Notes under the pieces: model-generated
Databases searched by the model: none
What the model was told of the DNA's origin: nothing
What the model saw: the letters and a program-made list of their open reading frames with translations, nothing else
Program-made: the position numbers and the translations under genes
Assembly: GCA_016718155.1 (NCBI GenBank)
Contig: JADKEH010000002.1
Coordinates: 186,001 to 250,000, forward strand
Origin: Candidatus Rhodoferax randersensis
GTDB taxonomy: Bacteria; Pseudomonadota; Gammaproteobacteria; Burkholderiales; Burkholderiaceae_C
Length of the DNA: 64,000 nucleotides
Direction: 5' to 3'
Shown: piece after piece, positions 35,324-43,948 of the stretch
Numbering within the stretch: the stretch's first letter is position 1
How the letters are laid out: every line of letters starts with the position of its first letter

Positions 35324-36027
35324 ATGCAACCTGTCGACCGCCATTTCGTTGTGGGCTATGACCCCGGCGGCAATGGCCGGCACGGGTTGGCAGTTTTGCA
35401 GGTTCAGCAGCAGCGGGGGCTTTGGGTGGCGTCGCACATTGTGGCGCTCAAGGCTTTGCCCGACGCGCAGGCCGTCATTGCATGCGCAGAAGCCTGCATA
35501 GGCTCGGGTACGCTGGTTGCCACGGGCATTGACACCCTCACTGCGTGGAGTGGCGGACCCTCGGGTTGGCGGCAGGCTGACCTGTGGCTGCGCGAGCGCT
35601 ACCCCGCCGTGAAGAACAGTGTGGCCAGCCCCAACTCGCTGTTTGGCTCCATGAGCATTGGTGGCGGCTTGCTATTGCATTGGCTCAGCCAGCGGCAAGA
35701 CCACGGTGGCGTGGTCACCGAGGCGCACCCTGGGTTTGCTACCACGCCCTGCGCCAGGAGCTGCACCCGTGGGCCAAACATGCTGAGCACGGCCAGCGCA
35801 CCAAGGGCTGGCGCTGGCTTTTTCAGGAGGTGGGGCTGGGTCTGCCTGACGAGGCGGGTGCCGAGGACGCAGACCACGGCTTCGACGCCCTGATGGGCTG
35901 CCTGGCCGCACTGCGCGGGCTCAACGGCCAATGGACGCTCGATTTGCACCAAGCCGGACGGGATACGGAGGTACATCCGTTTGGCCGGACGCACTACTGG
36001 TGGCCGGACATGGGGCGTACTGGGTGA
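35324..36027 (+). pseudogene. RNase-H-fold-like (DUF429-like) protein, frameshifted
   Basis: The N-terminal part (VVGYDPGGNGRHGLAVLQV, GIDTLTAWSGG, the NSVASPNSLFGSMSIGGGL segment, VTEAHP) has the acidic residues and layout of a ribonuclease-H-like fold such as DUF429. The C-terminal part (VCYHALRQELHPWAKHAEHG ... DADHGFDALMGCLAALRG) is in another frame. One base is missing near 35735-35740 (CACCCTGGGTTTGC); adding one restores HP-x-VCYHALRQ. The repaired product would be about 234 residues. It starts five bases after the hsdS stop, within the island. Function is unknown; a nuclease role is only suggested by the fold. Confidence 0.6.
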
Positions 36028-36123
36028 TAGTTCTGGTTTTGCCACCAAAACTGCAATTTTTTCGTGGTAACAGAGCTGGTGTTTGTCCGAAAAGTGATTC
36101 GTTTTTCAGATAAATAGAAAGTA

Positions 36124-36161
36124 TTTTTGTTAAAAATAACTACTTGTACTTTTAACAAAAA
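36124..36161. promoter_or_regulatory. 12-bp perfect inverted repeat upstream of abiE; likely AbiEi operator/promoter
   Basis: TTTTTGTTAAAA (36124-36135) and TTTTAACAAAAA (36150-36161) are exact reverse complements 14 bases apart. They lie in an AT-rich stretch ending 17 bases before the start of the AbiEi-like gene. AbiEi antitoxins are known to repress their own operon by binding inverted repeats in the promoter, so this is the obvious operator. As a terminator for the upstream gene it would lack a GC stem. Confidence 0.65.
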
Positions 36162-36178
36162 ATGCCCACAATCAGGCC

Positions 36179-36847
36179 ATGAGCCCGCAACCAGCCTCAA
36201 AACCTGCCAAGAAGTCTGCAAGTGCGTCCGCGCCTGCAGCCACGTTGTCGCGGCAGTTGACGCAGCGGGTTGCACGTTGGGCCAAGAAAGAGCCTGGGCG
36301 GGTATTCACCCCGGCAGACTTTCTAGACTTGGGTACGCCCCACGCGGTAGGCATGGCGCTGTCGCGCATGGTGCGCGCCAACACATTGCGCCGCGTAGCG
36401 CGCGGCCTGTATGACGTGCCGCGCAGCCACCCGCTGCTGGGCGCGCTAAGCCCCTCAACCGCCGCACTGGTGCAAGCCGTGGCCCGGCGCGATGGTGTGG
36501 TGGTGCAGCCACTGGATGTGGAGGCCACCAACCTGCTGGGTCTGAGCGAACAGGTGGTAGCCAAGCCGGTGTACGAGACCAATGGCCCTAGCCGCAAGCT
36601 GTGGGTAGGGGGGCAAGAGATTGAGTTCAAGCACCGCTCGCCCCGCCGCGTCACCGCTGCTGCCGAATCCAGCAACCTGGTGTTCGCTGCACTGCGCGGT
36701 CTGGGCAAGGCCCACGTTACGCTGGAGCGGGTGGCACACCTGCAGCAGATGCTGCCGCCCAAACAACGCGCACAGTTGATGAAAGATTTGCCACTCGCAC
36801 CGGTGTGGATGCATCCGTTCCTGCGCCACATTGCGGAGAAAAGCTAA
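36179..36847 (+). CDS. AbiEi-like antitoxin (DUF6088-type winged-helix protein)
   Basis: A 222-residue antitoxin of the type IV AbiE system. The N-terminal winged-helix part (about 28-85: RVARWAKKEPGRVFTPADFLDLGTPHAVGMALSRM then RVARGLYDVPRSHPLLG) would bind DNA; the C-terminal AbiEi domain (about 95-215) is thought to counter the toxin. A short basic/Ala/Ser-rich N-terminal extension precedes it. Its stop overlaps the toxin start by one base (TAATG), giving tight coupling. The perfect inverted repeat upstream fits autoregulation. AbiE modules abort phage infection in other hosts. Confidence 0.82.
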   Translation: MSPQPASKPAKKSASASAPAATLSRQLTQRVARWAKKEPGRVFTPADFLDLGTPHAVGMALSRMVRANTLRRVARGLYDVPRSHPLLGALSPSTAALVQAVARRDGVVVQPLDVEATNLLGLSEQVVAKPVYETNGPSRKLWVGGQEIEFKHRSPRRVTAAAESSNLVFAALRGLGKAHVTLERVAHLQQMLPPKQRAQLMKDLPLAPVWMHPFLRHIAEKS

Positions 36848-37887
36848 TGGCTACAGCGCCCCCCAGTTTTGCCCTGCAGAGCGCGCAGGAGCGCCGGTTG
36901 ATCTTCACCGAAGCTGCGGCGCGCTTGCGCGTGGTGCCGCTGATAGTGGAGAAAGACTTTTGGGTGGGCTGGCTGCTGGGGCGCTTGTTTGCGATGCCTG
37001 CACTGACAGGGCAGGTGCAGTTCAAAGGCGGTACATCGCTGTCTATGGTGTTTGGCGCAGTGCAGCGCTTTTCTGAAGACATTGACTTGGCTATCTTGCC
37101 TGCTGCACTGGGCTTTGAAGAGGGCTACTTCAACGATGCGCCATCTGCCAGCCAGCGCCGCAAGCGCATGGATGCGCTGACACAAGCCAGTGAGGCCTAT
37201 GTGCAGCGTCTGCAGCCCGTATTGGAGGCAGAAATATCATCCGTTCTGGGCGCAAGCCCAGGTGGAGCAAGCTGGCTTAGCTATGAGATAGATAGCACAG
37301 CGGGTACGCCCAACCTGTGGTTTACCTACCCCAGCGTCACCCCACAAACCAGTGCGTACATTGCCAAGCGAGTCAAGCTGGAGTTTGGTTCGCTCACCAA
37401 CCAGCAGCCCAGTGTGCAGGCCGTGGCGCGCACCATGCTTGCTGGCGTATTGCCTGCTGCTGCCTTTACAGACCTTGTTGCTCCGGTAGTGGTTTTGGAT
37501 GTAGCCCGCACGTTTTGGGAGAAAGCGACCATCTTGCATGCGGAATACCACCGGCCAGAACATTTGCCAGTGCGTGACCGCTTTGCGCGGCATTACTCCG
37601 ATTTTTGTGCGCTTTGGCAGCAAGATCATGCCCGCACAGCGGGACTGGCCCGATTGGATTTATTGGCCGATGTGGCACTGCACAAGAGCCGCTACTTTGC
37701 TTCCGCGTGGGCCAATTACGACAGTGCCGTGCCTGGCACACTCAAACTGGTGCCACCCCAGTACCGTTGGGCTGCGATCAGCGAAGACTATGCGACGATG
37801 CTGCCCATGTTTTTGACAGAACCTCCGTCGTTTGCCGAGCTGATGCGACGGCTGGCAGAGGCCGAAGCTGCTTTGAACGCGCAATAG
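36847..37887 (+). CDS. AbiEii/AbiGii-family nucleotidyltransferase toxin
   Basis: Toxin of the AbiE system, 346 residues from the ATG at 36847. The nucleotidyltransferase motif is present: FKGGTSLSMVFGAVQRFSEDIDLAIL (GGTSLS at about 60 and the SEDIDLA aspartates at about 78-80). The EKDFWVGWLLGRL segment before it and HKSRYFASAWANYDSA near the C-terminus are typical of AbiEii proteins. Related toxins add nucleotides to tRNA acceptor stems. The gene is coupled to its antitoxin and lies 40 bases upstream of hsdR. Confidence 0.88.
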   Translation: MATAPPSFALQSAQERRLIFTEAAARLRVVPLIVEKDFWVGWLLGRLFAMPALTGQVQFKGGTSLSMVFGAVQRFSEDIDLAILPAALGFEEGYFNDAPSASQRRKRMDALTQASEAYVQRLQPVLEAEISSVLGASPGGASWLSYEIDSTAGTPNLWFTYPSVTPQTSAYIAKRVKLEFGSLTNQQPSVQAVARTMLAGVLPAAAFTDLVAPVVVLDVARTFWEKATILHAEYHRPEHLPVRDRFARHYSDFCALWQQDHARTAGLARLDLLADVALHKSRYFASAWANYDSAVPGTLKLVPPQYRWAAISEDYATMLPMFLTEPPSFAELMRRLAEAEAALNAQ

Positions 37888-37927
37888 ACGCGGGGCAGAA
37901 AAAGAGCAAAAAACAGTAGGGAGTTTG

Positions 37928-40900
37928 ATGTCATCCAATTTCTCGTTCCTGCAGGCCGAATGGCCCGCGCTCTATGCGGAGGCCACTAAGGCCGAGCAGG
38001 CCGCGCTGACCGATCCGCGCACTGCCTGCTTTTACGCCCGGCGCACGCTGGAGCTGGCGGTGGTGTGGCTGTTCCAGGCCGAAGGCGGGCGCTCTGGCCG
38101 CCTGCAAATGCCCTACAAGCCCGACCTGTCGGCCTTTTTGTTTGAGCCCAGCTTCAAGGTGCTGGTAGGCCCCGCGCTGCACGCCAAGATGGACGTGGTG
38201 CGCAAGCAGGGCAACAACGCCGTGCACAGCGCGCGGCCCATCACGGCAAGTGACGCCACCGCCGTGCTGCGCGAGCTGTTTCAGGTGGCCTTTTGGCTGG
38301 CGCGCAACTACGGGCGTAACGTGGCGGCGCGGCCAGACCCGGCGTTGCAGTTCCGCGCCGATCTGCTGCCCCGCCCTACCAATGCTGCAGCAGAACAAGC
38401 CGCTGCCCAAGCCAGCGCGCAAGCCACGCAGGCGGCGTTGCAACAGCTGGCCACCCTAGCAGACGAACTGGCTGCGCGCGATGCAGCACTGTCCACCGCC
38501 CAGCAAAAGACCGCCGCACTGGACGCTGAGCTGGCACAGCTGCGCGCCGAAGTAGCCGCAGCCAAAGCGGCCAACACGGCCACACCCGACACGCACGACT
38601 ACAACGAAGCCCAAACACGCGACCTCTACATCGACCTGCTGCTCAAAGAAGCAGGGTGGAAGCTGGACCAAGCACGCGACAGAGAGTTTGAAGTGCAAGG
38701 CATGCCCAACAACCAGGGTGTTGGGTATGCGGACTACGTGCTGTGGGGCGACGATGGCAAGCCACTGGCCGTGGTGGAAGCCAAGCGCACCCGGCGCGAC
38801 GCGCGCGTGGGCCAGCAGCAGGCCAAGCTGTATGCCGATTGCCTGCAAACCCAGTTTGGCCAGCGCCCGCTGATCTACACCACCAACGGCTACGAGCACT
38901 GGTTTTGGGACGACAGCCAGTACCCGCCCCGGCCGGTACAGGGATTCCATAAGAAGGTGGAGTTGCAACTGCTGGTGCAGCGCAGGGAATCGCGCAAGCC
39001 GCTGGCGGGCATGGCCATCAACAGTTCAATAGTGGAGCGGCACTACCAGCTGCGCGCCATTCGCCGCATTGGCGAAGCCTTCGAGCGGGACCACCAGCGC
39101 AAGGCCCTGGTGGTAATGGCCACGGGCGCGGGCAAGACGCGCACCGTGATTGCGCTGGTGGACCTGCTACAGCGCGCCAATTGGGCCAAGCGCATCCTCT
39201 TTTTGGCCGACCGCGTGGCGCTGGTAAATCAGGCGGTCAACGCCTTCAAGGCGCATCTGCCCGAGGCCTCGCCCGTGAATCTGGTGAGCGACCGACACGC
39301 CGAGGGGCGCGTGTTTGTGTGCACCTACCCGACGATGATGGGGCTGATCAACGACGCGCAGGACGGCCAGCGCCGCTTTGGCGTGGGCCACTTTGATTTG
39401 ATCGTGGTGGACGAGGCGCACCGCTCCATCTACCAAAAGTACAAAGCCATCTTTGCCTACTTTGACGCGTTGCTGGTGGGCCTGACCGCTACACCCAAGG
39501 ACGAGATTGACCACAATACCTATGGCCTGTTTGGCCTGGAAGATGGCGTACCGACCGATGCCTACGGGCTGGACGACGCGATTGCCGAAGGCTACCTGGT
39601 GCCGCCACGTGCTGTGTCGGTGCCGCTGAAGTTTCAGCGCGAGGGCATTCGCTACGCCGACTTGAGCGAAGACGAGCGCGAGCAGTGGGACGCGCTGGAG
39701 TGGAACGAAGAAGGCGGCGCGCCCGAGGAGGTGGGCGCCGAGGCGGTGAACAAGTGGCTGTTCAACAGCGATACCGTGGACAAGGTGCTGTTGACCTTGA
39801 TGACGCGTGGCCACAAAGTCGCAGGCGGCGACCGGCTGGGCAAGACGATTGTGTTTGCCAAGAACAACGACCATGCTGAGTTCATCGCCCAGCGCTTCAA
39901 CGCCAACTACCCGCACTACGCCGGGCTGTTTGCGCGCGTCATCACCTTCCAGACCGAATACGCGCAGAGCCTGATCGACGACTTCAGCGTCAAAGACAAG
40001 GCGCCGCACATCGCCATCTCGGTGGACATGCTGGACACCGGCATTGACGTGCCCGAGGTGCTGAACCTGGTGTTCTTCAAGATCGTGCGCTCCAAGGCTA
40101 AGTTCTGGCAGATGGTGGGGCGTGGCACGCGACTGTGCAAAGACCTGTTCGCGCCGGGGCAGGACAAGCAGGATTTTTTGATCTTCGACTTTTGCCAAAA
40201 CCTGGAGTATTTCAGCCAGAACCTGCCAACAACCGATGGCGCCACCGGCCAGCCGCTGGGCCAGCGGCTGTTCAACGCCCGCCTGGAGTTGATTGCCCAG
40301 TTGGACCAACGCCTGGCCGCCGGTGGGCCGCACGCGAGCGACCTGCCTGCCCCCGACAACGTGCGGCTGACGGAACAGGGTGTACGCGCCGATGCCGCCC
40401 AACTGCTGCATGGCATGGTGGCCGGCATGAGCCTGGACAACTTCGTGGTGCGGCCGCAGCGCCGCTGGGTCGAGACGTGGGCACAGGCTGATACTTGGCG
40501 GCGGCCCACCGCCGACCAGTTGCAGGAGGCGAGCCAGCACTTGTCTGGCCTGCCCAGCGCCGTGCGTGATGACGACGAAGACGTCAAACGCTTTGACCTG
40601 CTGATGCTGCGCACCCAGTTATGCGTGTTGCGCGCCGAGCCGGGGTTCGACCGGCTGCAGGCTGCGGTGCGCGAAATTGCAGACCGTTTATCGGAGTTGG
40701 GCACGATTCCGGCGGTGCGCCAGCACATGCTGTTGATCGAGCGGGTGGCCGGTGATGCGTGGTGGGTGGACGTCACCATCCCCATGCTGGAGCAGGCACG
40801 CCGACACTTGCGCGCGCTGGTGAAGCTGGTTGACCGGACTGCGCGCAAAGTGGTCTACACGGACTTTGAGGACGAACTCGGCGAGGCCGTTGCGGTGCCC

Positions 40901-41398
40901 TTGGCGTTGAGCGGCAGCGCGGGCAACTTTGAACGCTTCCGGCTCAAGGTGCGGGCCTTTTTGCGCGCCCATGAGAGCCACCTCACCCTGCACAAGCTGC
41001 GCCGCAACCAGCCACTGACTGCGACCGATCTGGCGGAACTGGAGCGTTGGTTGATCGAGAGCGGCACCGGCACGGCGGACGACCTGGCGCGTGCGAGCAA
41101 TGAAGCGCATGGCCTGGGCCTGTTTGTGCGCTCGCTGGTGGGCTTGGACCGTGAGGCTGCAACCCTGGCCCTGAATGGTTTTGTCAGCGGCAAGACGCTA
41201 AGCGCCAACCAGTTGGAGTTTGTCAACCTGATCGTCACGCACCTGACCGAACGCGGCGTAATGGATGCGGCGCTGCTGTATGAGCCGCCGTTCACCGGCT
41301 ATGCGCCTACCGGGCCCGATGCCCTGTTCACGCCAATACAGCTTGATGAGCTGTTCGAGGTGCTAAAGCAGGTGCGCCAAACCGCCGTGGCAGCCTGA
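37928..41398 (+). CDS. hsdR: Type I restriction endonuclease/translocase subunit
   Basis: The motor-nuclease subunit, 1156 residues from the ATG at 37928. An N-terminal DUF4145 domain (about 5-130) and a coiled coil (about 150-215) precede the nuclease domain with ADYVLWGDDGKPLAVVEAKRT (PD-ExK type, about residues 268-284). The superfamily 2 helicase core follows, with ATGAGKTRT (about 399), VVDEAHRSIY (about 494) and GRGTRLCKDLF. An EcoEI-type C-terminal domain closes it (about 900-1140). All catalytic motifs are present. With hsdM and hsdS upstream the system is complete, though the operon is split by three inserted modules. Confidence 0.95.
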   Translation: MSSNFSFLQAEWPALYAEATKAEQAALTDPRTACFYARRTLELAVVWLFQAEGGRSGRLQMPYKPDLSAFLFEPSFKVLVGPALHAKMDVVRKQGNNAVHSARPITASDATAVLRELFQVAFWLARNYGRNVAARPDPALQFRADLLPRPTNAAAEQAAAQASAQATQAALQQLATLADELAARDAALSTAQQKTAALDAELAQLRAEVAAAKAANTATPDTHDYNEAQTRDLYIDLLLKEAGWKLDQARDREFEVQGMPNNQGVGYADYVLWGDDGKPLAVVEAKRTRRDARVGQQQAKLYADCLQTQFGQRPLIYTTNGYEHWFWDDSQYPPRPVQGFHKKVELQLLVQRRESRKPLAGMAINSSIVERHYQLRAIRRIGEAFERDHQRKALVVMATGAGKTRTVIALVDLLQRANWAKRILFLADRVALVNQAVNAFKAHLPEASPVNLVSDRHAEGRVFVCTYPTMMGLINDAQDGQRRFGVGHFDLIVVDEAHRSIYQKYKAIFAYFDALLVGLTATPKDEIDHNTYGLFGLEDGVPTDAYGLDDAIAEGYLVPPRAVSVPLKFQREGIRYADLSEDEREQWDALEWNEEGGAPEEVGAEAVNKWLFNSDTVDKVLLTLMTRGHKVAGGDRLGKTIVFAKNNDHAEFIAQRFNANYPHYAGLFARVITFQTEYAQSLIDDFSVKDKAPHIAISVDMLDTGIDVPEVLNLVFFKIVRSKAKFWQMVGRGTRLCKDLFAPGQDKQDFLIFDFCQNLEYFSQNLPTTDGATGQPLGQRLFNARLELIAQLDQRLAAGGPHASDLPAPDNVRLTEQGVRADAAQLLHGMVAGMSLDNFVVRPQRRWVETWAQADTWRRPTADQLQEASQHLSGLPSAVRDDDEDVKRFDLLMLRTQLCVLRAEPGFDRLQAAVREIADRLSELGTIPAVRQHMLLIERVAGDAWWVDVTIPMLEQARRHLRALVKLVDRTARKVVYTDFEDELGEAVAVPLALSGSAGNFERFRLKVRAFLRAHESHLTLHKLRRNQPLTATDLAELERWLIESGTGTADDLARASNEAHGLGLFVRSLVGLDREAATLALNGFVSGKTLSANQLEFVNLIVTHLTERGVMDAALLYEPPFTGYAPTGPDALFTPIQLDELFEVLKQVRQTAVAA

Positions 41399-41407
41399 GC
41401 CTGTCCC

Positions 41408-42445
41408 TCACACCACCAGCGGGTCTTCTTGCATGGCCTCGATCTGGTCTTGCAGCATCTGCACCTGGCCCTTCCAGTAGTCGCTGGAGCCAAACCAGGG
41501 AAAGTTGATGGGAAAGGTGGGATCGGCCCAGCGGCGGGCCAGCCAGGCGCTGTAGTGGATTAGGCGCAGCGTGCGCAGTGGCTCGATGAGCGCCAGTTCG
41601 CGCCGATCGAAATCACGAAACTGCTCGTAGCCATCCACCAGGGCGCCGAGCTGGCGCGTGCGCTGCGGGCGGTCGCCGCTGAGCAGCATCCACAGGTCCT
41701 GCACCGCCGGGCCACTGCGGGCGTCGTCCAGGTCCACGAAGTGCGGGCCGGGCAAGGCACCGGACGGCGCATCCAACGGGGTCCACAAGATGTTGCCGGG
41801 ATGGCAGTCGCCATGCAGCCGGATCGTCTGGATAGGTTCGCTCTCAGCGTCAAATCCAGCCTTAGTGCCCGTAAAGTATAAATAAGACGCTACGCTATCA
41901 ATAGCATCCTGACTGGTTTTGGCCCACAGCGTTTGCACGTCCAGCGGCACCTGGTCGTTGGCCAGCAGCCACTCGCGTGGCTCGATGCCAAAGCTTGGCA
42001 GATCCAACGCGGGGCGACTGGCGAACGGGCGCTGCGCGCCCACTGCATGAATGCGCGCCAGAAAGCGCCCCACCCACTCCAGCACGTCGGGATCGTCCAG
42101 CTCGGGCGCTCGACCACCCCGGCGCGGGCTGACACTGAAGGCAAAACCACCAAAGTGATGGAGTGTGCCGCCATTCAAGGTAAGCGGCCCCACCACAGGC
42201 ACCTCTGCCGCCATCAGTTCGGCCGAGAAGCTGTGCTCTTCCAGAATCTGCGCGTCGCTCCAGCGCTGGGGCCGGTAGAACTTGGCCACCACCGCCTGGC
42301 CATCTTCCAGGTGCGCCTGGTAGACCCGGTTCTCATAGGAGCTCAAGGCCATCAGTCGTCCATCGCCGTACAGGCCGACGCTGGCCAGGGCGTCCATCAC
42401 CTGGTCCGGGGTGAGGGTCTCGAAAGGGTGCTTGCTTGCGGTCAT
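41408..42445 (-). CDS. srkA: Stress response serine/threonine kinase SrkA (YihE family)
   Basis: Kinase of the choline-kinase/APH-like fold, linked in Escherichia coli to envelope and oxidative stress and survival. The 345-residue protein starts at the ATG at 42445 (MTASKHPF). Motifs: SYENRVYQ with VVAKFYRP (ATP-binding Lys), the catalytic loop RLHGDCHPGNIL, and FVDLDDARSGPAVQD. A stretch around residues 180-200 (SYLYFTGTKAGFDAESE) is encoded by DNA whose ends match the GCTATCAA repeat family (41852-41902), so a repeat may have entered in frame in an external loop. It is convergent with hsdR and follows the kinase-UspA gene. Confidence 0.92.
   Translation of the reverse strand: MTASKHPFETLTPDQVMDALASVGLYGDGRLMALSSYENRVYQAHLEDGQAVVAKFYRPQRWSDAQILEEHSFSAELMAAEVPVVGPLTLNGGTLHHFGGFAFSVSPRRGGRAPELDDPDVLEWVGRFLARIHAVGAQRPFASRPALDLPSFGIEPREWLLANDQVPLDVQTLWAKTSQDAIDSVASYLYFTGTKAGFDAESEPIQTIRLHGDCHPGNILWTPLDAPSGALPGPHFVDLDDARSGPAVQDLWMLLSGDRPQRTRQLGALVDGYEQFRDFDRRELALIEPLRTLRLIHYSAWLARRWADPTFPINFPWFGSSDYWKGQVQMLQDQIEAMQEDPLVV
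41852..41902 (-). repeat. Probable divergent member of the GGCCTC...GCTATCAA repeat family inside srkA
   Basis: Read on the plus strand, AAATCCAGCCTTAG ... GCTATCAATA shares both termini and length with 34000-34046, but the interior is different and AT-rich. It is translated within srkA. The match is limited to the ends, so this call is tentative. Confidence 0.4.
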
Positions 42446-42487
42446 GGCGACATTGTCGCCGCCATGCCCCAACCGGTATCGCCCAGG

Positions 42488-43948
42488 CTAACTGGCTAGC
42501 GCTTCGCTGCGGGTCTCGATGCCCGGGTCGGACAGCCGTTCAAACGGCAAGGACTGCTTGACCAGAATCACGGTGCAAGGCGCCTCCATCGCGACCTTGA
42601 TCGGGACGGTGGCCACGAAGCGCTGCATCTGCAGACCGTGCGTCGCCGCACCCATGACGATGACGCTGACGTGGTTGCCATGCGCGTAGCGCACCAGCGC
42701 TTGCGCCACGTCGCCGGACTCCAGCACGTGGTAGGAGGTCTGGTGCGTGCTCAAGTCCAGCGGCTGTGTCCATTGCCGCATCTGGTTCAGGTAGCGCCGG
42801 TGCACGCTGGTCTCACTGTGCTCATTGCTGGAGGCACTGGTCTCGCCCGGCGAGATCACGGTGACGCAAGCCAGGCGTGCGCCCGGTCGCAGACCCAGCG
42901 AGCGCTGCACCGCCTGGCGCAGCGAGTACAGCGTGGCGTCGGTGACATCCTTGTGCGGCAGGGCCACCATCAGAATCGGTACCTCGTCGAGCTGTTGCGA
43001 CGTCAGGGGACTGGGCTGATAGTGCATGCCAGCGGCCTTGAGCCAGCGCTTGAAATGAACACGAAAACCGGTGCCACGGGTCTTGCGGCCCCGCTCGGTG
43101 ACGGTAATGTGGTCAGGGTGACTCAGGTCAAACACCAGGTGGGCCGCCGAGGCGTAGCGTTTGGCGGCCTCCGGTTCCAGACAGCGCAGCACCACCTCCT
43201 GCAGCCATTCGGGCAGGTCTGGGCGCAGCTTGCGCGGCGGCGGCGGGTCCATCCACAGGCGCTGGCGCAGGCCGGCCGCCGTCTGCGGGTTGCCAAACGG
43301 CAGCTCACCGGTGGCCAGTTCATACAGCATGACCCCGATGGCGAAGATGTCGCTGCGCGGGTCGCCCCGGACGCCCACTACTTGCTCGGGGGCGATCCAG
43401 ACCGGCGAGCCAACCGCCTTGCGCAACTCTTCCGCGAGCAAATCCGGGTAGTGCGCGTGGTAGGACAGGCCAAAGTCAAGCAGCACCGCCTTGCCTTCTG
43501 GCGTGATCAGGACGTTGGCCGGTTTCAGGTCCAGGTGCACGATGTCCTGCTTGTGCAGGCTATGGGCCGCCCGCGCCATGGCGGCACCCAGGCGAGCCAC
43601 TTCGCTCGCGTCGGGACGGGGGTCCTGATCGAGGCGCTGCTGCAGCGTCTGCCCGGCCACGTACTCCATCACCAGGTAGGGAATATTGGTCAGGTCGCCG
43701 GCCGCGACAAAGCGCGGCACGTGGGGGCCGCTGACCACCTGCATGATCTGGTGTTCCACCTCAAAGCTGACGATGTTCTCGGCACCGTCCCCGGCGGTCA
43801 TGCGGGGAATCTTCATGACCATTGGGAAACCAGGGTGGTGCGCCCCCTCGGCATAGCGAACACGGTAAATATGGGCCATACCGCCCGAGTACAGGCCATC
43901 CTCGACCAGGAAGCCGTCCAGCAAGGTCCCCGGTTCCAGCAACTTCAT
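42488..43948 (-). CDS. Serine/threonine protein kinase fused to a universal stress protein (UspA) domain
   Basis: A 486-residue cytoplasmic protein. The N-terminal Hanks-type kinase (about 10-270) has a glycine loop GLYSGGMAHIY, the lysine in MVMKIPRM, HLDLKPANVL (Leu in place of the HRD Arg), LLDFGLS and APEQ. The C-terminal part (about 325-475) is a UspA domain (PILMVALPHKD ... SVIVMGAATHG ... APCTVILVK). No membrane segment is seen. The ATG overlaps the stop of the metallophosphatase gene (ATGA), so kinase and phosphatase are translationally coupled. The UspA part may sense ATP or stress and control the kinase; that is inference. Confidence 0.9.
   Translation of the reverse strand: MKLLEPGTLLDGFLVEDGLYSGGMAHIYRVRYAEGAHHPGFPMVMKIPRMTAGDGAENIVSFEVEHQIMQVVSGPHVPRFVAAGDLTNIPYLVMEYVAGQTLQQRLDQDPRPDASEVARLGAAMARAAHSLHKQDIVHLDLKPANVLITPEGKAVLLDFGLSYHAHYPDLLAEELRKAVGSPVWIAPEQVVGVRGDPRSDIFAIGVMLYELATGELPFGNPQTAAGLRQRLWMDPPPPRKLRPDLPEWLQEVVLRCLEPEAAKRYASAAHLVFDLSHPDHITVTERGRKTRGTGFRVHFKRWLKAAGMHYQPSPLTSQQLDEVPILMVALPHKDVTDATLYSLRQAVQRSLGLRPGARLACVTVISPGETSASSNEHSETSVHRRYLNQMRQWTQPLDLSTHQTSYHVLESGDVAQALVRYAHGNHVSVIVMGAATHGLQMQRFVATVPIKVAMEAPCTVILVKQSLPFERLSDPGIETRSEALAS

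Noticed and set aside
36124..36161. Intrinsic terminator for the RNase-H-like gene
   Set aside because: The arms are almost all A and T and widely spaced, a poor terminator stem; position before abiE fits an operator.
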